Below, in pieces: positions 34,286 to 43,902 of a stretch of DNA of 64,000 bases (position 1 is its first letter; each line of letters opens with the position of its first letter). The stretch is from JBNRMR01 sp050942895 (GTDB lineage Bacteria; Bacillota; Clostridia; Christensenellales; UBA1750): assembly GCA_050942895.1 (NCBI GenBank), contig JBMNOE010000011.1, positions 1-64,000 of the forward strand, given 5' to 3'. Under the pieces are notes generated by a model. The model saw only the letters and a program-made list of their open reading frames with translations. It did no database searches and was not told the DNA's origin. Position numbers and translations under genes: made by a program.

Positions 34286-36268
34286 TCACAGTTTTGTTAT
34301 TTCTTTAATTGGTTCTGTCTGCTTGTCTTTTGGGGTTTCGCCTTGGGGCGCTATGGCCTTTTCGGGCGATATCTCGGGCAATATAATATCATATTTGAAA
34401 AACATGCTGGCAAGGGGAGCCAGCTCGATTTGAACCGAGTAGTCAAGATCGGCGAAGGGAAGGCTTTCCGCCGAGAGGGGAAGCCTGTCCCCTTTTCCTG
34501 AGCCGCCGAACTCAGGCGCATCGCTGCAAAGAAGGGGAGTGATCCTCCCGGCGTAGGGCAGGGGGATGCGATATTCCGGCAGATACTGGGGCGTGAAATT
34601 ATGCACGCAGATGATGGCGTTGCCCTTGCCGTCCATTCGCAGGAAGGATATGACGGAGTTGCCGTTATCGTGGGGGTTCAGCCAGCGAAAGCCATCCCAG
34701 CCGCCATCCCTTGCCCAAAAGCAGGGGGTTTCCCTGTAAAAATGGTTGAGCCTTCGGACATAATCGCGGATTTTTGCATGGGGCTCGTAGAGGGTAAGGA
34801 ACCAGTCAAGCTGATCCAGCTCCTTCCACTCGATGAACTGGCCGAATTCGCCCCCCATGAACAGCATTTTTTTCCCGGGATGACTCATCTGATAGCCGTA
34901 AAGGGCCCTTAGGCCGGCGAACTTCTGCCAGTAATCACCTGGCATTTTATCCAGCAGCGAATGCTTGCCGTGGACCACCTCGTCGTGGGAAAGGGCCAGC
35001 ACGTAGTTTTCACTGAAGGCATAGAACATTGAGAAAGTAAGCTTTTCATGGTAGTAGCTGCGGTAAATTGGGTCCAGCTTCATGTAGGAAAGGGTGTCGT
35101 TCATCCAGCCCATGTTCCATTTGAAGTTGAAGCCCAGGCCGCCGATATATTTGGGCCGCGTCACCATGGGGTATGAGGTGGCCTCCTCGGCGATCATCAT
35201 TATTCCCGGGCACTCCCTGAAGCAAAGCTCGTTCAGCTTTTGCAAAAAGGCGATGGCCTCCAAATTTTCATTGCCGCCGTATTTGTTCATCGGAACACCC
35301 TGACCCTCGCGGCAATAGTCCAGATAGAGCATGAAGCTCACCGCGTCCACCCGCAGGCCGTCAATGTGGAATTCCTTCAGCCAATACATGGCACTGCTCA
35401 AAAGGAACGAACGCACCTGACCCTTTGTAAAGTCGAACATATGGGTGCCCCACTGCTGGTTTTCCCCCAGGCGCGGGTCCGGATGTTCGTAAAGAGGGGT
35501 GCCGTCAAAGCGGCGCAGGGCGAATTCATCCCTGGGGAAATGGGCGGGGACCCAGTCCATTATGACGCCGATTTCTGCCTGATGGAGCCTGTCAATCAGC
35601 TTCACCAGCTCCATTGGCGGGCCATAGCGGGAAGTGGGCGCAAAATAGCCCGAGACCTGATAGCCCCAGCTTCCATCGTAGGGGTATTCGGTCAGGGGCA
35701 GAAATTCCACATGGGTGTATCCCATTTCAAGCAGATACGGGATGAGCTCATCCGCCAGACGTTCGTAGGTGTAAAGCCTGTCTTCCTCATCCAAGCGCCA
35801 TGAGCCTATGTGCATTTCGTATATGTTTATCGGCGCTTCGTGGGGCTTGAAGCTCTCGCGCCTTTCCAGCCACTGCGAATCGTTCCACCGGTGCAATGAA
35901 GGGTCATATGTCTTAGAGGCGGTGCCGGGGCGGGTTTCGCTGTGGAAAGCATAGGGATCAGCTTTCAGCACGGCCTTGCCGTTGGCACCGAAAACATTAT
36001 ATTTGTATGAAGAAAAGCATTTCAGGCCGGGCACAAAAAGCTCCCACACGCCGCCGTCCAGCCTGTTCATGGGATGGCTTTTAGGCGACCAGAAGTTAAA
36101 ATCGCCGCAAAGGCTCACGCCCCTTGCGTTCGGAGCCCAAACCCTGAACACAAAGCCCGCTTCGCCCTCCCTTTCGCAGGGATGGGACCCCATGAACTGA
36201 TAAGCGCAGGCATTGCTGCCTTCGGAAAACAGGTATAATTCAGTACCGGAAAACTCCGTGTGTTTCAT
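34286..36268 (-). CDS. glgB: 1,4-alpha-glucan branching enzyme (GH13)
   Basis: The start is chosen at ATG 36266-36268 (MKHTEFSGTELYLFSEGSNA), ten bases after AAGGGA; the longer frame from 36346 would begin upstream of the predicted transcript start. It encodes 660 residues: CBM48 (GFVFRVWAPNARGVSLCGDF), then the GH13 barrel with DWVPAHFP, GLRVDAVSFMLYLDY (nucleophile Asp), MIAEEATSYP (acid Glu) and ALSHDEVVHGK, and a C-terminal beta-domain. The tail (EISPEKAIAPQGETPKDKQT) is an extra low-complexity extension. It makes alpha-1,6 branches and is the first gene of the operon. Confidence 0.94.
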   Translation of the reverse strand: MKHTEFSGTELYLFSEGSNACAYQFMGSHPCEREGEAGFVFRVWAPNARGVSLCGDFNFWSPKSHPMNRLDGGVWELFVPGLKCFSSYKYNVFGANGKAVLKADPYAFHSETRPGTASKTYDPSLHRWNDSQWLERRESFKPHEAPINIYEMHIGSWRLDEEDRLYTYERLADELIPYLLEMGYTHVEFLPLTEYPYDGSWGYQVSGYFAPTSRYGPPMELVKLIDRLHQAEIGVIMDWVPAHFPRDEFALRRFDGTPLYEHPDPRLGENQQWGTHMFDFTKGQVRSFLLSSAMYWLKEFHIDGLRVDAVSFMLYLDYCREGQGVPMNKYGGNENLEAIAFLQKLNELCFRECPGIMMIAEEATSYPMVTRPKYIGGLGFNFKWNMGWMNDTLSYMKLDPIYRSYYHEKLTFSMFYAFSENYVLALSHDEVVHGKHSLLDKMPGDYWQKFAGLRALYGYQMSHPGKKMLFMGGEFGQFIEWKELDQLDWFLTLYEPHAKIRDYVRRLNHFYRETPCFWARDGGWDGFRWLNPHDNGNSVISFLRMDGKGNAIICVHNFTPQYLPEYRIPLPYAGRITPLLCSDAPEFGGSGKGDRLPLSAESLPFADLDYSVQIELAPLASMFFKYDIILPEISPEKAIAPQGETPKDKQTEPIKEITKL

Positions 36269-36326
36269 CGGAATCATTCCCTTGCTTTTGATTTGCCGGC
36301 ATGTTTTTAATCTTTCTTGCAGGCTA

Positions 36327-36356
36327 ATTATACCAAAAGGCAGCACCTGTTGTCAA
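36327..36356 (-). promoter_or_regulatory. Promoter of the glgBCDA operon
   Basis: On the minus strand, TTGACA (36356-36351), 18 bases, TATAAT (36332-36327): a full consensus sigma-A promoter. The transcript would start near 36320, about 50 bases before glgB. It lies between the SRP RNA terminator and glgB, so the operon has its own start. Confidence 0.85.
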
Positions 36357-36378
36357 AGACTTATGAATAAACAAAAAA

Positions 36379-36518
36379 GCACCGGCGGGTTTTACGGGGG
36401 AGCCAGGCGGCTTGCGGCACACGCAGTGGCTGCTTAGTGCTGCTGCCTTCCGGCCCTGACACGGTTCACAGTGCTTTCGTTGCACAAGACCCGGCTGCCC
36501 CGTAAAGCCCGCCGATGC
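36379..36518 (-). ncRNA. ffs: Signal recognition particle RNA (small bacterial type)
   Basis: The minus strand contains the conserved apical domain GTCAGGGCCGGAAGGCAGCA preceded by GTGAACC, the SRP54/Ffh-binding hairpin with GGAA loop and asymmetric bulge. The ends pair over about 20 bases: GCATCGGCGGGCTTTACGGG with CCCGTAAAACCCGCCGGTGC. A TTTTTTG run follows at 36378-36372. The length is about 140. It works with Ffh and FtsY to bring nascent proteins to the Sec channel; secG is the next gene upstream. Confidence 0.93.
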
Positions 36519-36533
36519 CACGGCGTTAGCTTC

Positions 36534-36562
36534 ATTATACAGTTTTTGCTCTAATAGTTCAA
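36534..36562 (-). promoter_or_regulatory. Promoter of the SRP RNA gene
   Basis: TTGAAC (36562-36557), 17 bases, TATAAT (36539-36534) on the minus strand. It is correctly placed to start transcription near 36527, just before the RNA. Confidence 0.75.
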
Positions 36563-36611
36563 TGATGTTTATGATAATATGGCGTAAGAAGCATGTAAAA
36601 AATATAAAAAC

Positions 36612-36640
36612 GCCATGCACAAGCTTTTAGCAACCGGCAT
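36612..36640 (-). terminator. Hairpin after secG
   Basis: GCCATGC and GCATGGC near 36612-36640 form a stem between secG and the SRP RNA promoter. On the minus strand a modest T-rich stretch follows (GTTTTTATATTTTTT). It probably terminates secG. Confidence 0.6.
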
Positions 36641-36656
36641 GGCGCGTTAAACCCTA

Positions 36657-36896
36657 TTACTGCAAAAGCGCCAGAACGAATGCAAGCACCACAAAGGACA
36701 CCACTGCGATCTTTGTTAAAAAAGCCAGCTTGCCCTCATATGATTTGGACTTGCGCTTTCCAAAGAAAGTATCGGAACCGCCGGTGATGGCTCCGGAAAG
36801 CCCCGCGGATTTGTCCGATTGCATCAGCACCAGGGCGATCAGCCCGATGCATACCAGAAGGAATAGCACCGTTATAATTGTTGAAAGGACTTGCAT
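36657..36896 (-). CDS. secG: Protein translocase subunit SecG
   Basis: Encodes 79 residues with the typical layout: first helix TIITVLFLLVCIGLIALVLMQ, a polar loop SDKSAGLSGAITGGSDTFFG, a basic stretch KRKSKSYEG and a second helix AFLTKIAVVSFVVLAFVLALL. It is the accessory subunit of the SecYEG channel. The start ATG follows GGAGGTTTTATCC. Confidence 0.94.
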   Translation of the reverse strand: MQVLSTIITVLFLLVCIGLIALVLMQSDKSAGLSGAITGGSDTFFGKRKSKSYEGKLAFLTKIAVVSFVVLAFVLALLQ

Positions 36897-36944
36897 GGAT
36901 AAAACCTCCGAATACTCACATAGCCAAACAATTTTAGCACATTA

Positions 36945-36978
36945 GGAAAAAAAGCGCAAGCAGTAATTTTGCCTGCGC
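36945..36978 (-). terminator. Terminator of the HEAT-repeat gene
   Basis: The minus strand reads GCGCAGGCA-AAATTAC-TGCTTGCGC followed by TTTTTTT. It is 49 bases after the stop at 37027. Confidence 0.8.
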
Positions 36979-37026
36979 AGATTATATGATTTCGCTTGCT
37001 GTTTTCGCCGTAAGGCCTGAAACTGA

Positions 37027-37368
37027 TTATCTGGAGTTCTTCATCTCCGCAAAGACCGACAGAGCATTTTTGCAAGCTTCCACAAACTCCGGCTCGCTTG
37101 TGGCGCCATATGCGTGTTTGATATGCTCGGCGGCCATGGGTTTTTTGATGGCCACCAAAGATTCAAGCACAGCCATGCGCACCGGCAAAACCCTGTCATG
37201 CAGCGCGCCGATGAGGGCGTTCATTGATTCGTCCGTGCCGACCCTGCCCAGAGCTCTTACCGCCTGCTCGCGAAGCTCCGGGTCCTGATGTTTGATGAAA
37301 GGCACAATTTTCAAGACCTTGCCTTTATCTGCCAATTTGTTGAACTTATCCTGCTTGCTCTTTGCCAT
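37027..37368 (-). CDS. HEAT-repeat protein
   Basis: The start is taken at ATG 37366-37368 (MAKSKQDKFNKLADKGKVLK), six bases after GGAGGAAG, giving 113 residues. Two HEAT-like helical pairs are visible: IVPFIKHQDPELREQAVRAL and NALIGALHDRVLPVRMAVLE, then SLVAIKKPMAAEHIKHAYG. Such proteins serve as binding scaffolds. No partner is suggested by the context beyond a separate transcription unit upstream of secG. Confidence 0.8.
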   Translation of the reverse strand: MAKSKQDKFNKLADKGKVLKIVPFIKHQDPELREQAVRALGRVGTDESMNALIGALHDRVLPVRMAVLESLVAIKKPMAAEHIKHAYGATSEPEFVEACKNALSVFAEMKNSR

Positions 37369-37581
37369 AATCTTCCTCCCGCTCATTTTTATTAGTCCAT
37401 ATGTAAGAAAAACCATCTATTAAATTTTATTTTCAGCTTTAGCTTATAATACCATGTAAAAAGCTTATGTGTCAATATTTTTTGCCCTTGAAGATTCAGC
37501 CTTGCAGGCCTGTTTTCACCTCTTTAATAAAAACTTTTCTGAAAATGTCAAAAAACAGGAATAAAAATAAAAAGAGTGATG

Positions 37582-37611
37582 TTGTAAGCGGTGCGCAAAG
37601 GATGCTAAAAT
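37582..37611 (+). promoter_or_regulatory. Possible promoter of the sugar ABC operon
   Basis: TTGTAA (37582-37587), 18 bases, TAAAAT (37606-37611), about 65 bases before the first permease gene. The match to consensus is moderate. No clear CcpA site was seen. Confidence 0.4.
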
Positions 37612-37677
37612 GTGGCTGCACAACAAAACAAATTAATACTTGCACATTTTATATATTGCATTTAGGGAGAGATAAGG

Positions 37678-38625
37678 ATGATATCCAGCAGTGCAAACGT
37701 TCAAAAGCCATCCCAGTCTGCGCTTTGCAAATTCGCAAGGCGCTTCGGCAGGCAGAAATACATATTTGTTTTATTTATCGCCGGGTTTGTTTGGTACATA
37801 GTGTTCAAGTATTACCCGCTATGGTTTATCACGAAGGCGTTTACCAATTATGGGACGGTAGCCAACGCCAGGTTTACAGGCCTTGACAATTTCACAAGGC
37901 TCTTTGCCTCGCCGCTTTTTTTCAGGGCCTTTAAAAATACGCTTCTGCTGAGCCTTTATAATCTCATTTTTTATTTTCCGATACCTATAATATTGGCTCT
38001 CAGCCTAAACGAGATAAAAAGCAAGCTGTTCAAGCGTGTGTCACAGTTCATAGTCTATATGCCCCACTTTCTTTCGTGGGTTGTGGTGGGGGGGCTATTC
38101 AATATGATGCTGGCGCCCAGCGACGGAATAATCAACAAAGCGCTGGTGAGCTTGGGAATCGTGGAATCACCCATATATTTCATGGCTTCCACCAGATGGT
38201 TCAGGACCGTTTTGGTGGGAACTGAGATATGGAAAAACGCCGGATATGGCGCCGTCATATATATCGCGGCGATATCGTCGGTGGATGGCGAGCTTTACGA
38301 TGCTGTGGCGGTGGATGGCGCCGGCTATTGGGGAAGGACTTGGCATGTGACTTTGCCCTGCATTCGCAACACCATCGCCACGGTGCTGATGCTGACGCTT
38401 TCAAGGATACTGCAGATGTTTGAGCAAATCCTGGTCATGTACAATTCAGCGGTAATGGATGTGGCCGATGTGCTCAGGACATTTTCATATGTGGAGGGGC
38501 TCAACAGAGGGAATGTGGGCTATGCCACGGCAATCGGCCTTTTCACTTCGGTGATCAGCATGTTGCTTATAATCGGCTGCAATTGGTTCAGCAAGGCGTT
38601 TCTGGATGAAGAAATTCTCTGGTAA
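37678..38625 (+). CDS. Carbohydrate ABC permease, LplB type
   Basis: Encodes 315 residues from ATG 37678, after AGGGAGAGATAAGG. There are six membrane segments, first at about 30-50 (FVLFIAGFVWYIVFKYYPLW in part). The EAA loop DAVAVDGAGYWGRTWHVTLP lies near residue 220, the contact with the ATPase. It matches the LplB/YteP group of Clostridia and Bacilli that imports oligosaccharides. No ATPase gene is in the locus, so a shared MsmK-type ATPase elsewhere is expected. Confidence 0.9.
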   Translation: MISSSANVQKPSQSALCKFARRFGRQKYIFVLFIAGFVWYIVFKYYPLWFITKAFTNYGTVANARFTGLDNFTRLFASPLFFRAFKNTLLLSLYNLIFYFPIPIILALSLNEIKSKLFKRVSQFIVYMPHFLSWVVVGGLFNMMLAPSDGIINKALVSLGIVESPIYFMASTRWFRTVLVGTEIWKNAGYGAVIYIAAISSVDGELYDAVAVDGAGYWGRTWHVTLPCIRNTIATVLMLTLSRILQMFEQILVMYNSAVMDVADVLRTFSYVEGLNRGNVGYATAIGLFTSVISMLLIIGCNWFSKAFLDEEILW

Positions 38626-38636
38626 GGAGGAATGAA

Positions 38637-39485
38637 ATGACTAATAGCGCAGGAAGGAAAATGTTCATAGGCGCAAACGCGGCCTTCATAGCCATAATAT
38701 GTCTGGCGACAATAATCCCCTTTTGGATGGTCATCATAACCTCCTTATCGTCCAATGAGGTTGCCGCGAAAGAAGGCTTTGTGTTCATCCCCAAGGGCCT
38801 TGAGCTGACCAGCTATGTGAATGTGTTTTCAAGTGGCGGTTATTTCAGGGCATTTATAAGATCTTTGTGGGTAACTGTGGTGGCGACCGCTCTTTCGATG
38901 CTGCTTTCCACCACCATGGCATATGCCCTTGCCCAAAAAGAGCTGATTTGGCGCAATGGCTTTATGAATCTGGTGCTGATAACCATGGTGATAGACGGCG
39001 GCATAATTCCTTTTTACATGGTGGTGCGCCAGCTTGGAATGATCAATTCATACTTTTCTTTAATAATACCGATGGCGATTTCCACTTACAACCTTATATT
39101 GATGCGAAACTTCTTCAGATCAATTCCTTCAAGCTTGATTGAATCCGCCAGGTTGGATGGAAGCAACGAGGCGGGCATTCTGGTGAAGATAGTGCTGCCG
39201 GTTTCGGTTCCGATACTTGCCGCGATAATGCTTTTTTATGCAGTTGGCCACTGGAACAGGTATTTTGAGGTGGTGATGTTCATAAACAGCTCCAACAAAT
39301 ACACATTGCAGGTGCTGCTGCGCCAGCTTATATTTCACAGCGAGGGCGATGGAACCTACAGCGTGATGGTGAACAACTTTAAAATGGCGGTGATGGTTAT
39401 CGCCATGCTGCCCATACTGCTGCTATATCCCTTCATACAAAAGTACTTCATATCGGGTCTTATGCTGGGCTCGATAAAGGGTTGA
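38637..39485 (+). CDS. Carbohydrate ABC permease, LplC/YtcP type
   Basis: Encodes 282 residues from ATG 38637, after AAGGAGGAATGAA, 11 bases behind the first permease. It has six membrane segments, a periplasmic-loop signature FVFIPKGLELTSYVNVFSSG, GGIIPFYMVVRQLGM and the EAA loop ESARLDGSNEAGILVKIVLP. It pairs with the preceding permease in one importer. Confidence 0.9.
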   Translation: MTNSAGRKMFIGANAAFIAIICLATIIPFWMVIITSLSSNEVAAKEGFVFIPKGLELTSYVNVFSSGGYFRAFIRSLWVTVVATALSMLLSTTMAYALAQKELIWRNGFMNLVLITMVIDGGIIPFYMVVRQLGMINSYFSLIIPMAISTYNLILMRNFFRSIPSSLIESARLDGSNEAGILVKIVLPVSVPILAAIMLFYAVGHWNRYFEVVMFINSSNKYTLQVLLRQLIFHSEGDGTYSVMVNNFKMAVMVIAMLPILLLYPFIQKYFISGLMLGSIKG

Positions 39486-39638
39486 AGCCATTTTTAAAAA
39501 GCTTTAATAGCCTCTTTGCACATTGTGACAACCGCTGCAACCTGTCTTGGAAGCCAAAAAAACCAAAGATCAAAAAACTAAAAAACAAAATACTGTTTAA
39601 AGAACTAATAAGGTAAAGTAAAAGGAGGAAAAAGAAAA

Positions 39639-41132
39639 ATGAAGTTGAAAAAAGTGCTGGTTATTATGATGGCCCTGCTTTTGTGCATAGTCCCTCTGAC
39701 TGCGTGCACCCAGGGCGAAGGAACAGGCGGAGCGTCCCAGGCAGGAACTGGGGAGCCGCCAAGGGAGGTTTCCCTTTGCATGAGCCAAATCCGCTGGGGA
39801 ATAAGCGTGGACGACACTATGATGAAGCTGTGGACACAGGCCATGGAGGAGGCAACCAACACGAAGATTGAGATTATCGCCCCCACACATAACGACTATA
39901 TGGACAAGGTTAACGTGCTTCTTTCATCGGGCGATTACCCGGATATCATCCGCCCGCAGCAGGCGTGGGACTATGTGAGCCAGTTCGCTGTGCGCGGCTA
40001 TTTGCAGCCGTTGACGGAGCATATAAACAATGACTCCCGCTTTGCACAGCTTAAGGATGTGGATCTTTCCATATACCAATCGGGAAGTGACTATTACGGC
40101 ATACCCGCCGGCAAGGGCAACTGCAAGATAATATGGTTTCGCCAGGACATGACGGAAAAGTACGGCCTTAATATCAAGGATGTGATGACAACGGACGAGT
40201 TCATCACGGAACTTAGCAAGGTTGATCAAAGCGAAGTAATACCCTTCAGCTTCCCCAAGCATATAGTGAACTTCCAGCTCTTTTACAACTTCTTCGGCGC
40301 TTACGGCGGAATTTTGCCGGATGACAATGGAGTATATTATGATGGAATACAGACCGATGAGATGAAAGAGGCCCTTCTTTGGGTGAAGCAGCTCTATGAT
40401 CAGGGCCTTATGGATTCGGAGTTTATCACCAATGAAAACGCCAATATGCGCGAAAAACTCTCGGCTGCCCGCGCCGTTTCAGACATCGACTACTCCGCCC
40501 GCTATACATATTATGTCCAGACCGCGGCTGATGTGGGAGTCCCCACGGATTTCATCCCCGTCTATACCCTGGTAGGGCCCGATGGCGGAAGGGGCAACCT
40601 GAACGAGTCCGGCGGAGAGGCCATGTGCCTTTCGGTCACGAACAAGAGTGTCGAGGCGTCTCTTGATATAATCGACTGGCTGTTTTTCACCAAGGAAGGC
40701 AAGCTTGTGGACACGGTGGGCCTCGAGGGCGTTCATTATGACATAGCGGACGGCGTTCTGGTGGGCAAGGAAAGCGCTGTCGCGGCAGGCTATAACCCAA
40801 CGCCCAACGCACTCAGCGATGGCTGGGCCGTATTATCCACTGGAGAACTGGGCTTTGGTTTTGACGGCATAAGCGAAGAGGTGCTGGCAAGCCAGCTTGA
40901 ATACACCGGAATCGCTCTGGATGGCCAGAACCTTGGGCCGCTGATAAAGATACCAATGGGCATTTCCTCGTTGTACGATGAAAATGTCGCCTCGTATAAT
41001 TCCAACCTTTACGAAATGGCGACAAAAATTGTTCTGGGAACCCAGGATATCGATACGGCATACGCTGAATATGCACGCTTTTGGAGCAGTATCAAGGGCG
41101 ATGAAATGCTGAATCAGCTAAACGGAAAATAG
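39639..41132 (+). CDS. Extracellular sugar-binding lipoprotein
   Basis: Encodes 497 residues from ATG 39639, after AAAGGAGGAAAAAGAAAA. A type II signal peptide ends in the lipobox LTAC (VLVIMMALLLCIVPLTAC), then a glycine-rich linker GEGTGGASQAGTG. The family-1 solute-binding fold follows (NTKIEIIAPTHNDYMDKVNV, SSGDYPDIIRPQQAWDYV). It is anchored outside the membrane and delivers sugar to the two preceding permeases. The gene is separated from them by 153 bases, allowing higher expression of the binding protein. Confidence 0.9.
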   Translation: MKLKKVLVIMMALLLCIVPLTACTQGEGTGGASQAGTGEPPREVSLCMSQIRWGISVDDTMMKLWTQAMEEATNTKIEIIAPTHNDYMDKVNVLLSSGDYPDIIRPQQAWDYVSQFAVRGYLQPLTEHINNDSRFAQLKDVDLSIYQSGSDYYGIPAGKGNCKIIWFRQDMTEKYGLNIKDVMTTDEFITELSKVDQSEVIPFSFPKHIVNFQLFYNFFGAYGGILPDDNGVYYDGIQTDEMKEALLWVKQLYDQGLMDSEFITNENANMREKLSAARAVSDIDYSARYTYYVQTAADVGVPTDFIPVYTLVGPDGGRGNLNESGGEAMCLSVTNKSVEASLDIIDWLFFTKEGKLVDTVGLEGVHYDIADGVLVGKESAVAAGYNPTPNALSDGWAVLSTGELGFGFDGISEEVLASQLEYTGIALDGQNLGPLIKIPMGISSLYDENVASYNSNLYEMATKIVLGTQDIDTAYAEYARFWSSIKGDEMLNQLNGK

Positions 41133-41226
41133 CGGGAAGTAGAGCGAAAAAGTAAATAGCCATATCAGCGGTATGGAGCTATAATAGAAGAAGGAATAAA
41201 AACAAAAAAACATGACAAGGGCAGGC

Positions 41227-41271
41227 GTGCTGCGGCGGTGATTATTAATCCACAGGCTGCCGCAGCGCGGA
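41227..41271 (+). promoter_or_regulatory. Hairpin before the histidine kinase gene
   Basis: CGTGCTGCGGC pairs with GCCGCAGCGCG (11 pairs, one wobble) around a loop of about 22 bases, ending just 8 bases before ATG 41279. No T run follows. It may lower read-through or hide the weak ribosome-binding site of the kinase. Confidence 0.45.
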
Positions 41272-41278
41272 TATTTTA

Positions 41279-43069
41279 ATGGATGGAGTATTGAAAAAGT
41301 TTGCGCGAATAGCAAATATGACAAAACTCACAAAGCTGATGGTCATGCTGATAGCCGCGGCGATTTTGCTGTCTACGGCTTTTGGAGCATTGTTTTCCCA
41401 TCTGAACAGACAGAGCCTGTATGAGCTGGCTGCAAACGAAATGCTCAACAGTACCCAGCGCACCAGCGAATATCTTTCGATGCAGTTTAAAAATATTGAT
41501 AGCATCTACAGTCAGTTTTCATTGGACAGGTATTTGCAGCAGCGCACCTCGGCCATATATGAAACGGATGCCTTCGACCGGATCGACTTTGGGAAAAGAA
41601 TGGACACGGTCACATATACAAACAGCTTTATAGACACCATAGATATCTATCTGGCGGGCGTGGGCGAGTTTTATTCAAGCGATTATGGCATGACAGTGCA
41701 TATCGACAGCAGGACGAAAAAATATCTTGAGGATATCTCTGCAAATGTGCAAGGGCTTATCTTTAGCAGCGAATACCGCCAGAACATATTTTACTGGACA
41801 CATAGAAAGCAGGACCAGTTCACGCTGATATACCCCCTTTACCAGGGTAGCACGGGCAAAAAGATCGGCACTATGGCCTTTAGCATAGCTAACTCAACGA
41901 TAATCAACCATCTGGGGTCCGCGGATGACAGGCATGGATTGATAATTGACAGCGACGGCGCAGTGCTTTTCTCAAAAGGGGGCATTGCGGATGAGCTGCT
42001 CTTGCTCCTAAAAGGCGAGGATCTTAAAAACAGCGAAGGAACAAAAAGCCTGAAAGCAGGCGGACGGACATATTTCATCGCCTCCCGGCCGATGGACTAT
42101 CTGGGCTGGCAAGTGGTCGAAGTGATGCCTGCCGACGGAGTATCCGGGGGTTGGAGCAGGACATACATGTATGCGCTGATTCTCTCTGCGCTTACATTGG
42201 CGGTGCTGGTGACTGCCATGGTGCTCATACTAAGATATATTATCGGCAGGATGAGACCGCTTATGGATTTCATGGAAATGGTAAGAAGAGGCAATTATAA
42301 TCTGGAAATGCCTGTAGAAAGCCGGGATGAATTCTCATATCTATATGACAGCTTCAGCTCAATGACCCGGCATATCGAAAGACAGTTTGACGAGATATAC
42401 CGCTTGAACGTGCTCCAAAAGGAAGTGAACCTGAGGCTGATGGGCAGCCAGATAAACCCTCATTTCATTTACAACATCTTTAACAACATCGGTTGGATGG
42501 CTGAACTCGGGCGATATGACAGGCTTCAGGATCTGACCGATGCTGCGGCCACATTCTTCCGCAAGTCGCTCAACGGCGGCAATAAGCTGATATCCCTGGC
42601 AGATGAAAAGGAGAAGCTGGAAAGCTATATGTTGATACACAGCATCCGCTTTGGCGGAAGATTCGAGTATGAGGCGAAATTCGACCGGGAGATTTTGGGC
42701 TGTAAAATACTCAATCATCTGCTGCAGCCTTTGGTGGAAAATGCCGTCATCCACGGCGTTGAGCCCAGGGCAAAAAGCTGCAGGGTGGACGTGCGGGGCT
42801 GGCTTGAGGCAGGCGAGTTGATATTTGAGGTGAAGGATAATGGAGCTGGAATAAGCGAAGAGCGCCTTGAAAATATCAGGGAGGTTCTAAAGTCCTCGCA
42901 GGGGGCGGAGCGTGACTGCTTTGCTCTTGACAATGTAAACCAGAGGATAAAGCTTTATTATGGCAAAGACTACGGCGTTGAAATAAACAGCATTCAGGAT
43001 CGGGGGACTATCGCCAGGATGCGGCTTCCTTTGAACGGAAGGACAGGAGGAGGAGGTGAGGCTCCATGA
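41279..43069 (+). CDS. YesM-type sensor histidine kinase
   Basis: Encodes 596 residues. There are membrane helices at about 18-38 and 292-315 with an extracellular sensor between them (sCACHE-like: SEYLSMQFKNIDSIYSQFSL, FYSSDYGMTVHID). A HAMP domain (MRPLMDFMEMVRRGNYNLEM) is followed by the His_kinase domain with GSQINPHFIYNIFNNIGWM, histidine near 395, and an ATPase domain (NHLLQPLVENAVIHGVEP, VKDNGAGI). This kinase type senses sugars, often through the binding protein. The ribosome-binding site is weak; ATG 41318 is an alternative start. It overlaps the regulator by ATGA. Confidence 0.88.
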   Translation: MDGVLKKFARIANMTKLTKLMVMLIAAAILLSTAFGALFSHLNRQSLYELAANEMLNSTQRTSEYLSMQFKNIDSIYSQFSLDRYLQQRTSAIYETDAFDRIDFGKRMDTVTYTNSFIDTIDIYLAGVGEFYSSDYGMTVHIDSRTKKYLEDISANVQGLIFSSEYRQNIFYWTHRKQDQFTLIYPLYQGSTGKKIGTMAFSIANSTIINHLGSADDRHGLIIDSDGAVLFSKGGIADELLLLLKGEDLKNSEGTKSLKAGGRTYFIASRPMDYLGWQVVEVMPADGVSGGWSRTYMYALILSALTLAVLVTAMVLILRYIIGRMRPLMDFMEMVRRGNYNLEMPVESRDEFSYLYDSFSSMTRHIERQFDEIYRLNVLQKEVNLRLMGSQINPHFIYNIFNNIGWMAELGRYDRLQDLTDAAATFFRKSLNGGNKLISLADEKEKLESYMLIHSIRFGGRFEYEAKFDREILGCKILNHLLQPLVENAVIHGVEPRAKSCRVDVRGWLEAGELIFEVKDNGAGISEERLENIREVLKSSQGAERDCFALDNVNQRIKLYYGKDYGVEINSIQDRGTIARMRLPLNGRTGGGGEAP

Positions 43070-43872
43070 ATGGACGAGACAGGGCGGACATGTATAAGAT
43101 GATGATCGTCGATGATGAACCCAATGTGGTGGAAGGAATACGAGATTGCATAAAATGGGGTAGGTACGGCGTTGTTGTCTGTGCAACGGCCTACGATGGC
43201 GCCGATGCCCTGGAAAAGAGCCATCTGACTAAACCGGACATAGTGATAGCGGATATAAGAATGCCGGAGATGAACGGCCTGGACATGATAAACGAAATGA
43301 GGCGAAATCTTCCGGAGTCGGTGTTTATAGTGATAAGCGCCTTTGAACATTTCGAATATGCGAAAAGGGCCATAAATATGGGCGTGACGGCCTATCTTAC
43401 AAAGCCTGTGCGGGCAAGGGAGATAGTGGAAAAGGTGGCCGAGGCCGTGGAGAAGCTGGATGGATATAAAAGCGCCGACGGGGTTGATGTGGGCGGCGAT
43501 ATCGCTGACTGCTATGATGTGATTGACCAAGCGAAGAACTTTATTGAGATGAACCGGCGCAGGCAGACCGATGTCTCTTTGGAGGAGGTTGCGGCCCATG
43601 TTTCGCTGAGCTCCGCTTATTTTAGCCGCCTTTTCAAAAAGGAGACGGGAATGCTGTTCGTTGAATATGTAAAGCGGAAAAAGCTGGATGCTGCCAAGGC
43701 GATGCTGCTTCAAACCAACATGAAGGTATATGCCATTTCCAAGAGATTGGGATATAAAAGCGTGCAGTATTTTGCCACAATGTTCAAAGAAAGAGAGGGT
43801 ATGACCCCGGGCGAGTTCAGAGCGAAGAAGCGAGGGGATAAGAAATATAAAACGGACACAAAAAGAATTTGA
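43066..43872 (+). CDS. YesN-type AraC-family response regulator
   Basis: Encodes 268 residues from ATG 43066. The receiver domain has MIVDDEPNVVEGI, phosphoacceptor D63 in VIADIRMPEMNG, and a lysine in YLTKPVRARE. A linker leads to two AraC helix-turn-helix motifs (SLEEVAAHVSLSSAYFSRLF and YAISKRLGYKSVQYFATMFK). It should activate the neighbouring transport genes when phosphorylated by the YesM-type kinase. The last gene of the locus follows 30 bases later. Confidence 0.92.
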   Translation: MNGRDRADMYKMMIVDDEPNVVEGIRDCIKWGRYGVVVCATAYDGADALEKSHLTKPDIVIADIRMPEMNGLDMINEMRRNLPESVFIVISAFEHFEYAKRAINMGVTAYLTKPVRAREIVEKVAEAVEKLDGYKSADGVDVGGDIADCYDVIDQAKNFIEMNRRRQTDVSLEEVAAHVSLSSAYFSRLFKKETGMLFVEYVKRKKLDAAKAMLLQTNMKVYAISKRLGYKSVQYFATMFKEREGMTPGEFRAKKRGDKKYKTDTKRI

Positions 43873-43902
43873 TAAGCTAATAAGCGCAGAAAGGAAATGA
43901 AA